A stretch of DNA of 64,000 bases from Luteimonas saliphila (GTDB lineage Bacteria; Pseudomonadota; Gammaproteobacteria; Xanthomonadales; Xanthomonadaceae), in the NCBI RefSeq assembly GCF_016774335.1, contig NZ_JAETWA010000041.1, positions 1 through 64,000 on the forward strand, given 5' to 3'. The notes below the pieces were generated by a model that was not told the DNA's origin, searched no databases, and saw only the letters and a list, made by a program, of their open reading frames with translations. The position numbers and the translations under genes were made by a program. This document shows, one piece after another, positions 8,346-17,145 of the stretch. Position 1 is the stretch's first letter. The number at the start of each line of letters is the position of its first letter.

Positions 8346-10331
8346 TCAGGCCGCGACGGGCAACGGCGCGGACTGGGCGAGGCCGCCGGCGTCGACGATC
8401 AGCGCTACGCGGCCGTCGCCGAGGATGGTGGCGCCGGAGACGCCGGCGACGCGCCGGTAGTTGCTCTCGAGGTTCTTGACCACGACCTGCTGCTGGCCGA
8501 GCAGTTCGTCGACCTCCAGGGCCAGGCGGCGGCCGTCGGCCTCCACCACCACCGCGATCCGCGGCGGGGCGTCGCCGCCCTGGTCGCGCGCGGCCGCGGG
8601 CAGGCCGTACTGGTCGGCGAGGTTGAGCAGCGGCAGGTAGTCCTCGCGCACGCGCAGCACGCGGGTCTCGCCCGCGATGGTGCGTACGTCGGCGGCGGTG
8701 GGCAGCAGCGACTCGACCACCATGCCCAGCGGCACGATGAACACTTCGTCGCCGACCGCGACCGACATGCCGTCGACGATGGCCATGGTCAGCGGCAGGC
8801 GGATCGCCACGGTCGTGCCCTCGCCGGTACGACTGCGGATCTCGACCTGGCCGCCGAGGGCGGCGATGTTCTTCTTGACCACGTCCATGCCGACGCCGCG
8901 GCCGGACAGGTCGGTGAGCTTGTCGACGGTCGAGAACCCCGGTGCGAACACCAGGTCCCAGACCTGGGCGTCGGTCGGGTTGTCCGGCATCGCGATGCCG
9001 CGCTCGGCGGCCTTGCGCAGGATCCGGTCGCGGTCGAGGCCGCGGCCGTCGTCGCCGATCTCGATGACGATGTTGGCGCCCTGGTGGGCGGCGCTGAGCG
9101 TCACCGTGCCGGTCTCGTCCTTGCCCGCGGCACGCCGGTCGGCCGGCAGTTCCAGGCCGTGGTCGATGGCGTTGCGCACCAGGTGCACCAGCGGGTCGAC
9201 GATCTTCTCGATCACGCCCTTGTCGAGCTCGGTGGCCTCGCCATGCGTGCGCAGGTTCACCTTCTTGTCGAGCCGCGTCGCCAGGTCGCGGACCATGCGC
9301 GGGAAGCGGCTGAAGGCGAAGTCGACCGGCAGCATGCGCACGCCCATGACCGATTCCTGCAGGTCGCGGGTGTTGCGCTCGAGCTGCACCAGGCCGGACA
9401 TCAGCGCCTCGTTGGCGACCGGGTCGAGGTGTTCGGAACGCTGGCGCAGCATCGCCTGGGTGATCACCAGTTCGCCGACCAGGTTGATCAGCGCGTCGAC
9501 CTTGGACACGGCGACGCGGATCGAGTTGTCGTTGTCGCTGCTGCGGCGTCCGGCGGGCACCGCGACCTCGGCCGCGGGTGCCGCTTTCGCAGGGCCCGTA
9601 TCGGCCGCCGCGGTGGTCGTGGCGGAGGCGGCCGCGATGTCGAGTTCGCAGTCGTCGGCCACCCAGGCGAAGGCCTCGTCGATCGCCGCGCGCGGCACGC
9701 TGACCGGCAGGGTCAGGTTCCAGGCCAGGTAGGCCTCGAACGGGTCCATCTCGGCGAACGCGGGCAGTCGCGCATCGAGGCACTCGACGCCGAGTTCGCC
9801 GTGGCTGGCGAGTTCGCGCAGGATCCGCAGCGGGTCGTTGCCGCTGAGGAACAGCGAGGGCGCCGGGGTGAAGCCGATGCGCCAGTCGCCGCCGTCAGGC
9901 GCCGCGACGGCGCTGGTGGCGGTGGCCGTCGCGGACGGGGCGTCGCCGGCGAGCAGGGCATCGAGGCCCGTGCGCGCGGCGGCCAGCGCCGCGGCGTCGA
10001 TCGCGCTGCCGTGTTCGCAGGCGCCGAGCAGGCTGCGCAGCACGTCCACCGACGCGAGCAGGGCGCCGATCGCGGCCGGGTCGAGCACGCGGCGTCCGGC
10101 ACGGGCCTCGTCGAGCAGCGTTTCCAGCAGGTGGGTCAGGTCGGTGACGCTGGAGAAGCCGAACGTCGCCGCGCCGCCCTTGATCGAGTGCGCCGCGCGG
10201 AAGATGACGTTGATGGTTTCCGGATCCGCGCCTGCGCCGCCCGACTCGAGCGAGAGCAGGCCGCTCTCCATCGCATCGAGGCCTTCGCGGCTTTCCTCGA
10301 AGAACGCGGCGTGGAAGCGGGTGATGTCCAT
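8346..10331 (-). CDS. cheA: Chemotaxis histidine kinase CheA (second copy)
   Basis: A 661-residue CheA. The HPt domain at the N-terminus has the phosphorylatable His48 in FRAAHSIKGGAATFGF. After a long Ala-rich linker come the dimerisation helices (KVDALINLVGELVI). The ATPase domain shows LVRNAIDHGLE, DDGRGLD and GRGVGMDVV, and the protein ends in a CheW-like regulatory domain. It follows a CheY and a STAS protein with a one-base gap, as a compact three-gene module. It differs from the other CheA (14301-16088) in length and linker, so it is a paralogue rather than a duplicate. No CheB or CheR is in the window. Confidence 0.95.
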   Translation of the reverse strand: MDITRFHAAFFEESREGLDAMESGLLSLESGGAGADPETINVIFRAAHSIKGGAATFGFSSVTDLTHLLETLLDEARAGRRVLDPAAIGALLASVDVLRSLLGACEHGSAIDAAALAAARTGLDALLAGDAPSATATATSAVAAPDGGDWRIGFTPAPSLFLSGNDPLRILRELASHGELGVECLDARLPAFAEMDPFEAYLAWNLTLPVSVPRAAIDEAFAWVADDCELDIAAASATTTAAADTGPAKAAPAAEVAVPAGRRSSDNDNSIRVAVSKVDALINLVGELVITQAMLRQRSEHLDPVANEALMSGLVQLERNTRDLQESVMGVRMLPVDFAFSRFPRMVRDLATRLDKKVNLRTHGEATELDKGVIEKIVDPLVHLVRNAIDHGLELPADRRAAGKDETGTVTLSAAHQGANIVIEIGDDGRGLDRDRILRKAAERGIAMPDNPTDAQVWDLVFAPGFSTVDKLTDLSGRGVGMDVVKKNIAALGGQVEIRSRTGEGTTVAIRLPLTMAIVDGMSVAVGDEVFIVPLGMVVESLLPTAADVRTIAGETRVLRVREDYLPLLNLADQYGLPAAARDQGGDAPPRIAVVVEADGRRLALEVDELLGQQQVVVKNLESNYRRVAGVSGATILGDGRVALIVDAGGLAQSAPLPVAA

Positions 10332-10332
10332 C

Positions 10333-10701
10333 TCAGGCGAGGACCTTGCGCAGCGTGGCGACCAGTTGTTCGGGATCGAACGGCTTGACCAGCCAGCCGG
10401 TGGCGCCGGCGGCCTTGCCTTCCATCTTCTTGTCGCCGCCGGACTCGGTGGTGAGCATCAGCAGCGGGGTGAAGCGGTAGGAGGAAAGCTGACGCAGTTC
10501 GCGGATCAGCGAGATCCCGTCCATGCGCGGCATGTTGACGTCGGTGACCACGGCATCGAACGAGCGCGTGCGCGCGATGTCGAGCGCGGCCTGGCCGTCC
10601 TCGGCTTCGCACACCTCGTAGCCGCCGGAGGTCAGGGCGAAGGCGACCATCTGGCGCATCGAGGTCGAATCGTCGACCACGAGCAGTTGCTTGGCGCTCA
10701 T
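10333..10701 (-). CDS. cheY: CheY-like single-domain response regulator (STAS-cheY-cheA module)
   Basis: A 122-residue receiver domain: acidic pair in LLVVDDSTSMRQM, phospho-acceptor Asp in AVVTDVNMPRMDG, switch Thr in MLTTESGG, and Lys in WLVKPFDPEQL. There is no output domain. It overlaps the upstream STAS gene by four bases and precedes cheA by one base, so its donor is most likely that CheA. It differs from the CheY at 16716-17108, which lies with cheZ and is the likelier motor-binding CheY. Confidence 0.93.
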   Translation of the reverse strand: MSAKQLLVVDDSTSMRQMVAFALTSGGYEVCEAEDGQAALDIARTRSFDAVVTDVNMPRMDGISLIRELRQLSSYRFTPLLMLTTESGGDKKMEGKAAGATGWLVKPFDPEQLVATLRKVLA

Positions 10702-11036
10702 GCCGTTGCTCCGTTGGCTGCGGTGGGAAGGGTGGTGTGTTCGGGCTGCATGTCGGCTGGGTCCGTGCCGTCGACGCCGAGGCTGACGGCCAGCGCGAGC
10801 TGGCGCGCGGCCGCGGCCAGTGTCGGCGACGCCTGGGTGATGGTGGTGGTCTGGCCGCGCGCGGCGCGGTCGCGGACGAAGGCGTGCAGAAGTTGCAGTC
10901 CGGCGGCGTGCACGCGTTCGACGCGGTCGCCGGCGAGCTGCAGAGGCGCGTCGTCCTCGAGATGCGGTTGCAGGGCCGCCTGCAATTCGGCGACGCGTTC
11001 GATCCCGAGGTCGGTTTGGAGCGTCAGATGGTTCAT
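10698..11036 (-). CDS. STAS-domain protein of the second chemotaxis module
   Basis: A 112-residue protein fitting the STAS fold of anti-sigma-factor antagonists and MlaB-like proteins: alternating short strands and helices, with the loop VERVHAAGLQLLHAFV in place of the phosphorylated-Ser loop. No Ser sits at that position, so phosphorylation control is doubtful. The start ATG at 11036 is preferred; an in-frame GTG at 11048 would leave only about a dozen bases after the predicted sigma-28 transcription start. Its role beside CheY and CheA is unknown; it may tune kinase or receptor assembly. Confidence 0.75.
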   Translation of the reverse strand: MNHLTLQTDLGIERVAELQAALQPHLEDDAPLQLAGDRVERVHAAGLQLLHAFVRDRAARGQTTTITQASPTLAAAARQLALAVSLGVDGTDPADMQPEHTTLPTAANGATA

Positions 11037-11067
11037 GGACTTTGCCACGTCGATGCGGTCGTGAGGG

Positions 11068-11094
11068 TTAACGGCGTGGGCGGGCGCGACTTGA
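11068..11094 (-). promoter_or_regulatory. Sigma-28 (FliA) promoter of the STAS-cheY-cheA module
   Basis: Minus-strand sequence TCAA-N15-GCCGTTAA in the short gap after parP. It makes the three-gene module separately transcribed although it lies downstream of the long flhF-che-mot series. Confidence 0.75.
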
Positions 11095-11106
11095 GCGTGC
11101 CGCGCA

Positions 11107-11739
11107 TCAACCGTAGAGCGCGTAGGCGTCGAACAGCACCGTCGGGCAGGCGCCGACGCGGGCGACCCCGAGCACGACGCCCGGTGCGTTGCCCGGCAGC
11201 GGCGGCTCGATGCGGTCGCGGCCGAGCGTCACCACGTCCTCGACCGCGCTGACCAGGACCCCGATCAGCTCGTCGTCGCGTTCGATCACCACGATCCGGC
11301 TCTGCTCGCCGACGTCCACTTGCCCGGCGTGCAGCCACAGGCCGAGGTCGAACACCGGCACGATGCGGCCACGCAGGTTCATCACCCCGAGCACCGCCCG
11401 GGTGGCGCCGCGCATCGGTACGATCGGGACGACGCGCACCACCTCCTGCACGCGCAGCAGTTCCAGCGCATAGCTGTCGCTGCCGACGACCACCCGCAAC
11501 CAGCGCGAGGCGGCGGCGATGGTGATCGGGCCGGGCTGGACGCCGGTCGCCGCGGCCGCGGCCGGCTTCGTCGCGGCCGGCTTCGTCGCGGCGGCGACGG
11601 GTGCGGGCGCCTGCGCCGCCGCTGCGGGCGCGGCCACCGGCGGCGGCGCCGCCACGCGGGGGCGATCGGCGACGGGCGCCGAGTCGTCGAGGAGGGCGTC
11701 CAGGTAGTCGATCACGTCGGTGGCACCGTTGTGGGTCAT
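11107..11739 (-). CDS. parP: CheW-domain protein, probable ParP
   Basis: A 210-residue CheW-family protein. The N-terminus has a short acidic motif (VIDYLDALLDD) and an Ala/Pro-rich linker of about 70 residues. The CheW domain (about residues 85-205) includes LELLRVQEVVRVVPI, VMNLRGRIVPVFDL and a degenerate last strand. Order motC-motD-ParA-like-CheW-like matches the polar chemotaxis cassette in which ParP, a CheW-like protein, couples ParC to chemoreceptor arrays. The ATG overlaps the parC stop as ATGA. It could instead be a plain second CheW; the linker and location favour ParP. Confidence 0.8.
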   Translation of the reverse strand: MTHNGATDVIDYLDALLDDSAPVADRPRVAAPPPVAAPAAAAQAPAPVAAATKPAATKPAAAAATGVQPGPITIAAASRWLRVVVGSDSYALELLRVQEVVRVVPIVPMRGATRAVLGVMNLRGRIVPVFDLGLWLHAGQVDVGEQSRIVVIERDDELIGVLVSAVEDVVTLGRDRIEPPLPGNAPGVVLGVARVGACPTVLFDAYALYG

Positions 11740-12509
11740 GCCGCCTGCCTCTGCGGCGCCTGCGCCTGCGCCAGCAGCCAGTCGAGCGCGCGTGCATAGG
11801 CGTCCGCGCCGCGGCCCCCGCATCCGGCTTCATTGGTGAGGGCCTGCGCATCGCGCAGGCGGGTATCCATCGGCACCGCGTCCGGCCACACGCGGCCTTC
11901 GTACTGCGCGTGCAGCCGCTCCAGGCTCTGCACGCCCGAACGCGTGCGCCGGTCGAACAGAGTCGGCAGCACGTGCTGCGGCAACGGACGCCGACGCGAA
12001 CGTTCGACCATCTCGGCGGTGCGCAGCATGTCGGCCAGGCCGTGCAGCGCCAGCGGGTCGGTCTGGGTAGGCACGACCAGCCGGTCGGCCGCGGCCAGGG
12101 CGTTGACCATCAACAGGCCCAGGGTCGGTGGGCAGTCGAGCAGCACGTGGTCGTAGCTGGCGTGCGCGGCATGCAGCGCACGACCCAGCGCCAGGCCGAG
12201 GCCCGGCTGGGTCGAACCGCGCCGCTCCAGCGTGGCCAGCGCCGGCTGCGCGGCGACCAGCTGCAGGCCGGGGATGTCGGTGGGTCGCGCCAGGGTGGCG
12301 AGCGTGGCGCCGGCGCCGGTGAACAGGTCGTGGGTGCCGGCTGGCGGTGGATCGGTCGGTACCGCGAATGCACGGGTCAGCGAGGCATGCGGATCGAGAT
12401 CGACCAGCAGCACGCGCCCGCCGCCCTGCGCCAGCCCGCGCGCGAGGCACAGGCTGGTGGTGGTCTTGCCGACGCCACCCTTCTGGTTCGCGATCGCCCA
12501 GACCTGCAT
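11736..12509 (-). CDS. parC: ParA-family ATPase ParC for chemotaxis-array placement
   Basis: A 257-residue P-loop ATPase of the ParA/MinD superfamily. It has the deviant Walker A NQKGGVGKTTTS at residues 8-19, LLVDLDPHASLT, and Walker B in HVLLDCPPTLG. In Vibrio and Pseudomonas, ParC homologues next to motD/cheW localise chemotaxis arrays to cell poles; that function is inferred here from gene order. No ParB gene or parS-like site is adjacent, arguing against plasmid or chromosome partition. It sits one base after motD and overlaps parP by four bases. Confidence 0.88.
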   Translation of the reverse strand: MQVWAIANQKGGVGKTTTSLCLARGLAQGGGRVLLVDLDPHASLTRAFAVPTDPPPAGTHDLFTGAGATLATLARPTDIPGLQLVAAQPALATLERRGSTQPGLGLALGRALHAAHASYDHVLLDCPPTLGLLMVNALAAADRLVVPTQTDPLALHGLADMLRTAEMVERSRRRPLPQHVLPTLFDRRTRSGVQSLERLHAQYEGRVWPDAVPMDTRLRDAQALTNEAGCGGRGADAYARALDWLLAQAQAPQRQAA

Positions 12510-12510
12510 G

Positions 12511-13527
12511 TCAGTCCGCCCCGGCGTGGCTGGTGGGCGGCGCGAACGCCGCGATCGGCGCGCGCGGCGCCGTGACCCGCGGTTCGCCCGTGGTCGGGTC
12601 GAGCGCGCTGGCGGGGAGCGGGTCGGCAGCGATCTCCGGCCCCTCGGGCACCGCGTCGACGCCCTGGGGCGCGGCGAGGATCACCAGCAGCACGCGCCGG
12701 TTGGCATTGCGCCCCTCGGCCGTGGCGTTGTCGGCCACCGGCTGGTGCTCGCCGTAGCCGACCACGGCCAGGCGGCCGGGGTCGACGCCTTCCCCGGCGA
12801 GCACATGGACCACGCTGGCCGCGCGCGCGGCCGACAGTTCCCAGTTGGACGGGAACGCCGCGGTGTGGATCGGCAGGTCGTCGGTGTAGCCCTCGACGCG
12901 GACCGCGTTGGGCGCTTCGCGCAGTACCGCGCCGAGCTTGCGCACGGTGGCGGTCGCCACCGGGCTGGGCTCGGCGACGCCGCTGGCGAACAGGATGTCG
13001 CTCTGGATCTCCACTTCGAGGAAGGTCCGGCCGCGGCGCACTGTGACCAGTTCCTGGCGCACCAGTTCGGCCAGCGCGTGCTGGATGCGCCGCCCCAGCG
13101 AGGTGAGCTGGGATTCGCCGCGCAGGCTGGCGTCCATCGCCGCCGCCGCCGCCCGCTGCTGTTCCGGGGTCCGCCCGCCCGCGCCCGAGGCGCCGGTGGG
13201 CATGTCCAGCATCTGGCGGACGCGCACGTTGCTCACCGGGCTGGTCGCGGTCGGGCCGGTCCTGGCGCCCGGCGTCATCAGCGACGGCCGGTCGAAGGAG
13301 GATCCGCGCAGCTGGGTCTCGCCCAGTTGGATCGGGGTGATCGACCGCGGCGGACCGCCGAAGGCCGACGACAGCGCGTCGGACACCGCGCGGTACTTGC
13401 CCTCGTTCACCGACGAGATCGCATACATCACCACGAAGAAGGCGAGCAGCAGGGTCACCAGGTCGCCGTAGGGCACGGCCCAGGCCTCGTGGTTCTGGTG
13501 CTCTTCGTGCTGGTGCCGGCGCGCCAT
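12511..13527 (-). CDS. motD: Stator protein MotD (MotB family)
   Basis: A 338-residue MotB-type stator. The single membrane helix starts at VPYGDLVTLLLAFFVVMYAI with the ion-binding Asp at about residue 22. The C-terminal OmpA-like domain has VRVEGYTDDLPI and NWELSAARAASVV (about residues 210-300). A tail of about 50 residues rich in Pro and Ala follows, longer than in MotB at 6672-7535. It forms the second stator set with MotC just upstream. Such MotCD pairs in Pseudomonas and Xanthomonas support motility at high load or on surfaces. Confidence 0.93.
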   Translation of the reverse strand: MARRHQHEEHQNHEAWAVPYGDLVTLLLAFFVVMYAISSVNEGKYRAVSDALSSAFGGPPRSITPIQLGETQLRGSSFDRPSLMTPGARTGPTATSPVSNVRVRQMLDMPTGASGAGGRTPEQQRAAAAAMDASLRGESQLTSLGRRIQHALAELVRQELVTVRRGRTFLEVEIQSDILFASGVAEPSPVATATVRKLGAVLREAPNAVRVEGYTDDLPIHTAAFPSNWELSAARAASVVHVLAGEGVDPGRLAVVGYGEHQPVADNATAEGRNANRRVLLVILAAPQGVDAVPEGPEIAADPLPASALDPTTGEPRVTAPRAPIAAFAPPTSHAGAD

Positions 13528-13532
13528 GGCGG

Positions 13533-14273
13533 TCAGTGCACGTAGCCGTTGAGCCGCGCTTCGATGTTGCGCGGGTTCTCGCCCTGGGCGATCGCGATCA
13601 GGCCCTCGACGATCATCTCGCGCTCCAGCGTCTGCGCATTGACCAGGGTCTTGAGCTTGTTGCCCATCGGCAGCAGCGCGAGGTTGGCGGCGCCGATGCC
13701 GTAGATCGTCGCGGTGAACGCGGCGGCGATGCCGTGGCCGAGCTTGCTCGGGTCGGCGAGGTTCTTCATGACCGCCATCAGCCCGAGCACCGCGCCGATG
13801 ATGCCGAGCGTCGGCGCGTAGATGCCCATGCCCTCGAACACCTTGGCGGCGGCCAGGTCGCGCGCGCTCTGCCCGTGCAGTTCGATCTCCAGCATCTGCC
13901 GGATCGACTCGGGTTCGACGCCGTCGACCACCATCTGCAGGCCCTTGCCCAGGAACGGGTCGGACTGCGCGGCCACCTGCGACTCCAGCCCCAGCAGGCC
14001 CTGCTTGCGTGCGGTGGTCGACCACTCCACGATCTGCGCGATCACCGCGGCATGGTCGTGCGCCGGCGGCTTGAACACCCAGGCGACCATCTTCAGCGCG
14101 CGCATGAAGGTGGGCATCGACGTCTGCAGCAGGATCGCCGCGATGGTGCCGACGATCACGATCACGAACGCCGCGGGCGACCACAGGCCGGCGAGGCCGG
14201 CGCCCTTGAGCACGCTGCCGCCGACCAGGGCAGCGATCGCGAGCACGGCGCCGATGACACTGAGTCTGTCCAT
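13533..14273 (-). CDS. motC: Stator protein MotC (MotA family)
   Basis: A 246-residue MotA/PomA-like membrane protein, shorter than the other MotA here (286). Helices are visible at residues 5-25 and 33-52 and near 145-205. The last pair includes APTLGIIGAVLGLMAVMKNL and GIAAAFTATIYGIGAANLAL, with polar residues lining the ion path. The cytoplasmic loop is charged. It follows cheA by 27 bases and precedes motD by 5. A sigma-28-like promoter spans the cheA stop, so motCD-parC-parP may be transcribed both from it and by read-through. Confidence 0.95.
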   Translation of the reverse strand: MDRLSVIGAVLAIAALVGGSVLKGAGLAGLWSPAAFVIVIVGTIAAILLQTSMPTFMRALKMVAWVFKPPAHDHAAVIAQIVEWSTTARKQGLLGLESQVAAQSDPFLGKGLQMVVDGVEPESIRQMLEIELHGQSARDLAAAKVFEGMGIYAPTLGIIGAVLGLMAVMKNLADPSKLGHGIAAAFTATIYGIGAANLALLPMGNKLKTLVNAQTLEREMIVEGLIAIAQGENPRNIEARLNGYVH

Positions 14274-14281
14274 GGCCTGTC

Positions 14282-14308
14282 TTAACGGTTCCCGCCGGGT
14301 TTACTTGA
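14282..14308 (-). promoter_or_regulatory. Probable sigma-28 promoter of motCD
   Basis: Minus-strand sequence TCAA-N15-ACCGTTAA. The first -10 base departs from the set; the other seven match the STAS promoter and the 15-base spacing is kept. The -35 lies inside the last codons of cheA. Confidence 0.5.
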
Positions 14309-16088
14309 ACGCGCCGGGCGCGCGCATGCCGGTTCCGAGCAGTGCGTCAACATCCAGGATCAGGGCCATGCGGCCGTCGCCGATCAGGCTGGCGCCGGCA
14401 TAGCCGGGCAGGCCGCGCAGGGTCGGCGGCAACGCCTTGATCACCACCTCCTCGCGCCCGCGCACCCGGTCCACGGCCAGGCAGTAGCGCTGGTCGCCCG
14501 ACTGCAGCACCACGCAGGTCGATTCGGGCAGCGGCGCCGGCGCCATCCCCAGCCATTCGCGCAGGCCCAGCAGCGGCAACGGCTGCTGCCGCAGGTCGAG
14601 CACGCGCTGGCCGTCGATCCACAACGCCTTGCCCGGATCGTGCGAGAGCACCTCGACCACCCGCACCAGCGGCAGCGCGTAGACGTCGCCGGCCACCTCG
14701 ACCAGCAGGGTCGGCAGGATCGCGAGCGTCAGCGGCACCCGGATCGCGAAGCGCGAACCGGCACCGATCTCGGAATGGATCTGCACGCTGCCGGAGAGCT
14801 CGCGGATGCGCGACTGCACCACGTCCATGCCGACGCCGCGGCCGGACAGGTCGCTGACCTCGTCGCGGGTGGAGAAGCCGGGCAGGAACAGCAGTTGCAG
14901 GCATTCGTCGGCGGACAGGCGCGCGGCGACGTCGTCTTCCACCAGGCGCTTCTCGACCGCGAGCCGGCGGATCTTGTCCGGATCGATGCCGGCGCCGTCG
15001 TCGCGCACCTCGATGGCGACATGGTCGCCTTCCTGCTGCGCGCTCAGGCGCACCTGGCCCTGCTCGGGCTTGCCGGCGCGCCGGCGCACTTCGGGCATCT
15101 CGATGCCGTGGTCGATGGCATTGCGCACCAGGTGCACCAGCGGATCGGCAAGCGCCTCGACCAGGTTGCGGTCGAGTTCGGTCTCGGCGCCCGACACTTC
15201 CAGCTGCACCTGCTTCTGCAACTGCCGGGCGACGTCGCGCGCCAGTTTCGGGAACCGCGCGAACACGCGCCCGACCGGCTGCATGCGCGCGGTCATCACC
15301 GCGCCCTGCAGCCGCGAGGTGGCGACGTCGAGCGAGGCCACCGCGCGGTCGAGGTCGTCGTCGCGCAGGCGCGGGCGGATGGTCTTCAGTCGGTTGCGCG
15401 CGAGGACCAGTTCGCCCACCAAGTTGACCATGGCATCGAGCCGGCGCACGTCCACGCGCACGGTGACGTCGGCGGCGTCGTGCGCGGCGGGCGTGGTCGC
15501 TGGCGCGCGCGCTGCGGGTGCGGCCGGAGCGGGCTGCTGCGGTGCGGGTGCGGGTGCGGGGGCAGGCGGCGCGGCCTCGCCGGGCACGCCGCCGGCGCCG
15601 TGCAGGCTGTCGAGCAGGGCCTCGAAGTCGAGGTCGTCGACGGAATCGTCGGAAGGCGCCGGCGCAGCCGCGGCGGCGACCGGCGCCGGCACGGGCGCGG
15701 CGCCGACGGTCGCGCCGTCGCGCAGGGCGGCCAGCAGCGCCTCGGGCGCGGGCGTCGGCTCGACGCCGCCGGAGATGCAGCCGAGCATGTCCACCAGCAG
15801 GTCGATGCCCTGCTGCACGCCGTCGAACGCCGTGGCGTCCAGCGGCGCGCTGCCGTCGCGCGCGGCGTTGAGGCGGTCCTCGACCGCATGGCACACCGAG
15901 ACCATCGTGGTGAAGTCGAGGAACCCCGCGCCGCCCTTGATGGTGTGGAAGCCGCGGAACACCGCATTCAGGCATTCGCGGTCGGCGGGCGCGCGTTCGA
16001 GCGCCACCATCTGCTCGCCGAGCTGGTCGAGGATCTCGCCGACCTCGACCAGGAAGTCGGCGCAGATGTCGGAGGCGACGGACGACAT
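14301..16088 (-). CDS. cheA: Chemotaxis histidine kinase CheA (main copy)
   Basis: A 595-residue CheA in the fliA-cheYZ transcription unit. The HPt domain carries His48 in FRGFHTIKGGAGFLDF. A Pro/Ala linker contains the acidic motif DLDFEALLDSLHG, seen in polar-flagellate CheAs. Dimerisation (LDAMVNLVGELVLARN), ATPase (LVRNAIDHGIE, DDGAGID, GRGVGMDVV) and CheW-like C-terminal domains follow. The ATG at 16088 is four bases after the cheZ stop. It should phosphorylate the CheY at 16716-17108, with CheZ as phosphatase. It is followed by motCD-parC-parP. Confidence 0.96.
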   Translation of the reverse strand: MSSVASDICADFLVEVGEILDQLGEQMVALERAPADRECLNAVFRGFHTIKGGAGFLDFTTMVSVCHAVEDRLNAARDGSAPLDATAFDGVQQGIDLLVDMLGCISGGVEPTPAPEALLAALRDGATVGAAPVPAPVAAAAAPAPSDDSVDDLDFEALLDSLHGAGGVPGEAAPPAPAPAPAPQQPAPAAPAARAPATTPAAHDAADVTVRVDVRRLDAMVNLVGELVLARNRLKTIRPRLRDDDLDRAVASLDVATSRLQGAVMTARMQPVGRVFARFPKLARDVARQLQKQVQLEVSGAETELDRNLVEALADPLVHLVRNAIDHGIEMPEVRRRAGKPEQGQVRLSAQQEGDHVAIEVRDDGAGIDPDKIRRLAVEKRLVEDDVAARLSADECLQLLFLPGFSTRDEVSDLSGRGVGMDVVQSRIRELSGSVQIHSEIGAGSRFAIRVPLTLAILPTLLVEVAGDVYALPLVRVVEVLSHDPGKALWIDGQRVLDLRQQPLPLLGLREWLGMAPAPLPESTCVVLQSGDQRYCLAVDRVRGREEVVIKALPPTLRGLPGYAGASLIGDGRMALILDVDALLGTGMRAPGAFK

Positions 16089-16092
16089 GACC

Positions 16093-16719
16093 CTACAGGC
16101 CCAGCGACGAGAGCAGGTGGTTGGCGTCGTCCTGGGTCGCGGCCGGCGCGTCCAGCCCCTGGATCGAGGGGCCATGGCCGTGGCTGGAGAGCTGCAGCGG
16201 GCGGTCGGCGCCGGGCGCGTACTCGCCCAGCCCCTCGTGCACGGTACGCACCAGTTCCACCACGCGGCGGATGATCTGGCCGGTGAGGTCCTGGTAGCCC
16301 TGGGCCGCGGTCATCTCCGACAGCCGCGCGCGCACCGCCGAGACCGTGGCCGTTTCGGCATCGGCATCGGGGGTGGGCAGGGTGCCGAGCAGTATCCGGC
16401 ACTCCTCGATCAGGTCCAGGGTATGGTGGCTGGCCTCTTCGCTGACCTTGACCACGTGCTCCAGCCGCAGGCAGGCCTCGGGCAGCGAACCGCCGCCGGC
16501 GCCGGTGCCGAGCGTCTGCTCGAGCTCGCGCGCGAGCTTCACCAGCCCCTGCACCAGTGGCTGGGTGCGCCACTGGATCAGCTCGTCGACGTTGCTGCGC
16601 CAGGCCTGCTCGTCCTGCTGCTCGAGCGCCGCCAGGGCGGCGTGCAGGCATTCGATCAGCGCATTGCGCTCGTCGAGCGCACCGGCGCCCGGCGCGATCG
16701 CGGCGGGCGCCGCGCTCAC
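16093..16719 (-). CDS. cheZ: CheY-P phosphatase CheZ
   Basis: A 208-residue mostly helical protein. The conserved CheZ region is seen around [20 protein letters not shown], containing the catalytic Gln (YQDLTGQ), and the C-terminal CheY-binding peptide ends in [12 protein letters not shown]. It dephosphorylates CheY-P. The GTG start overlaps the cheY stop as GTGA, the usual coupling of this pair. Confidence 0.95.
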   Translation of the reverse strand: MSAAPAAIAPGAGALDERNALIECLHAALAALEQQDEQAWRSNVDELIQWRTQPLVQGLVKLARELEQTLGTGAGGGSLPEACLRLEHVVKVSEEASHHTLDLIEECRILLGTLPTPDADAETATVSAVRARLSEMTAAQGYQDLTGQIIRRVVELVRTVHEGLGEYAPGADRPLQLSSHGHGPSIQGLDAPAATQDDANHLLSSLGL

Positions 16720-17108
16720 GCCGCGGCCCCGAGGCGCTCGAACACCTTGCCGAGCTTGTCGCCGAGGGTGGCGGCGGTGAACGGCTTGATCACGTAGCCG
16801 TTCACGCCGGCCTGCGCGGCCTCGATGATCTGCTCGCGCTTGGCTTCGGCGGTCACCAGCAGCACCGGCGTCTTCGCCAGCGCGGCGTCGGCGCGGATCG
16901 CCTTGAGCAGGTCGATGCCTGGCATGCCGGGCATGTTCCAGTCGGTGATCACCAGGTCGAACGGACCCTTGCGCAGCTCGATCAGCGCCGTGCTGCCGTC
17001 GTCGGCCTCGGTGGTGTTGAAGAAGCCCAGGTCGTTGAGCAGGTTCTTGACGATGCGACGCATGGTCGAGAAGTCGTCGACGATCAGGATGCGGATGTTC
17101 TTGTCCAT
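16716..17108 (-). CDS. cheY: Chemotaxis response regulator CheY (motor-binding)
   Basis: A 130-residue single receiver domain very like enteric Che[21 protein letters not shown], phospho-acceptor Asp in [22 protein letters not shown] with the switch Thr, and [11 protein letters not shown] with the conserved Lys. The phosphorylated form should bind FliM and FliN to change rotation. Its position directly before cheZ and cheA identifies it as the main CheY. Confidence 0.97.
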   Translation of the reverse strand: MDKNIRILIVDDFSTMRRIVKNLLNDLGFFNTTEADDGSTALIELRKGPFDLVITDWNMPGMPGIDLLKAIRADAALAKTPVLLVTAEAKREQIIEAAQAGVNGYVIKPFTAATLGDKLGKVFERLGAAA

Positions 17109-17145
17109 GCGGACCTCGTGGTTGCGTGTGTGGTTGCGCGTGCGC

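Noticed and set aside
11736..12509. Chromosome or plasmid partition ParA
   Set aside because: No ParB or parS-like sites; gene order motD-ParA-CheW-like indicates the chemotaxis ParC.
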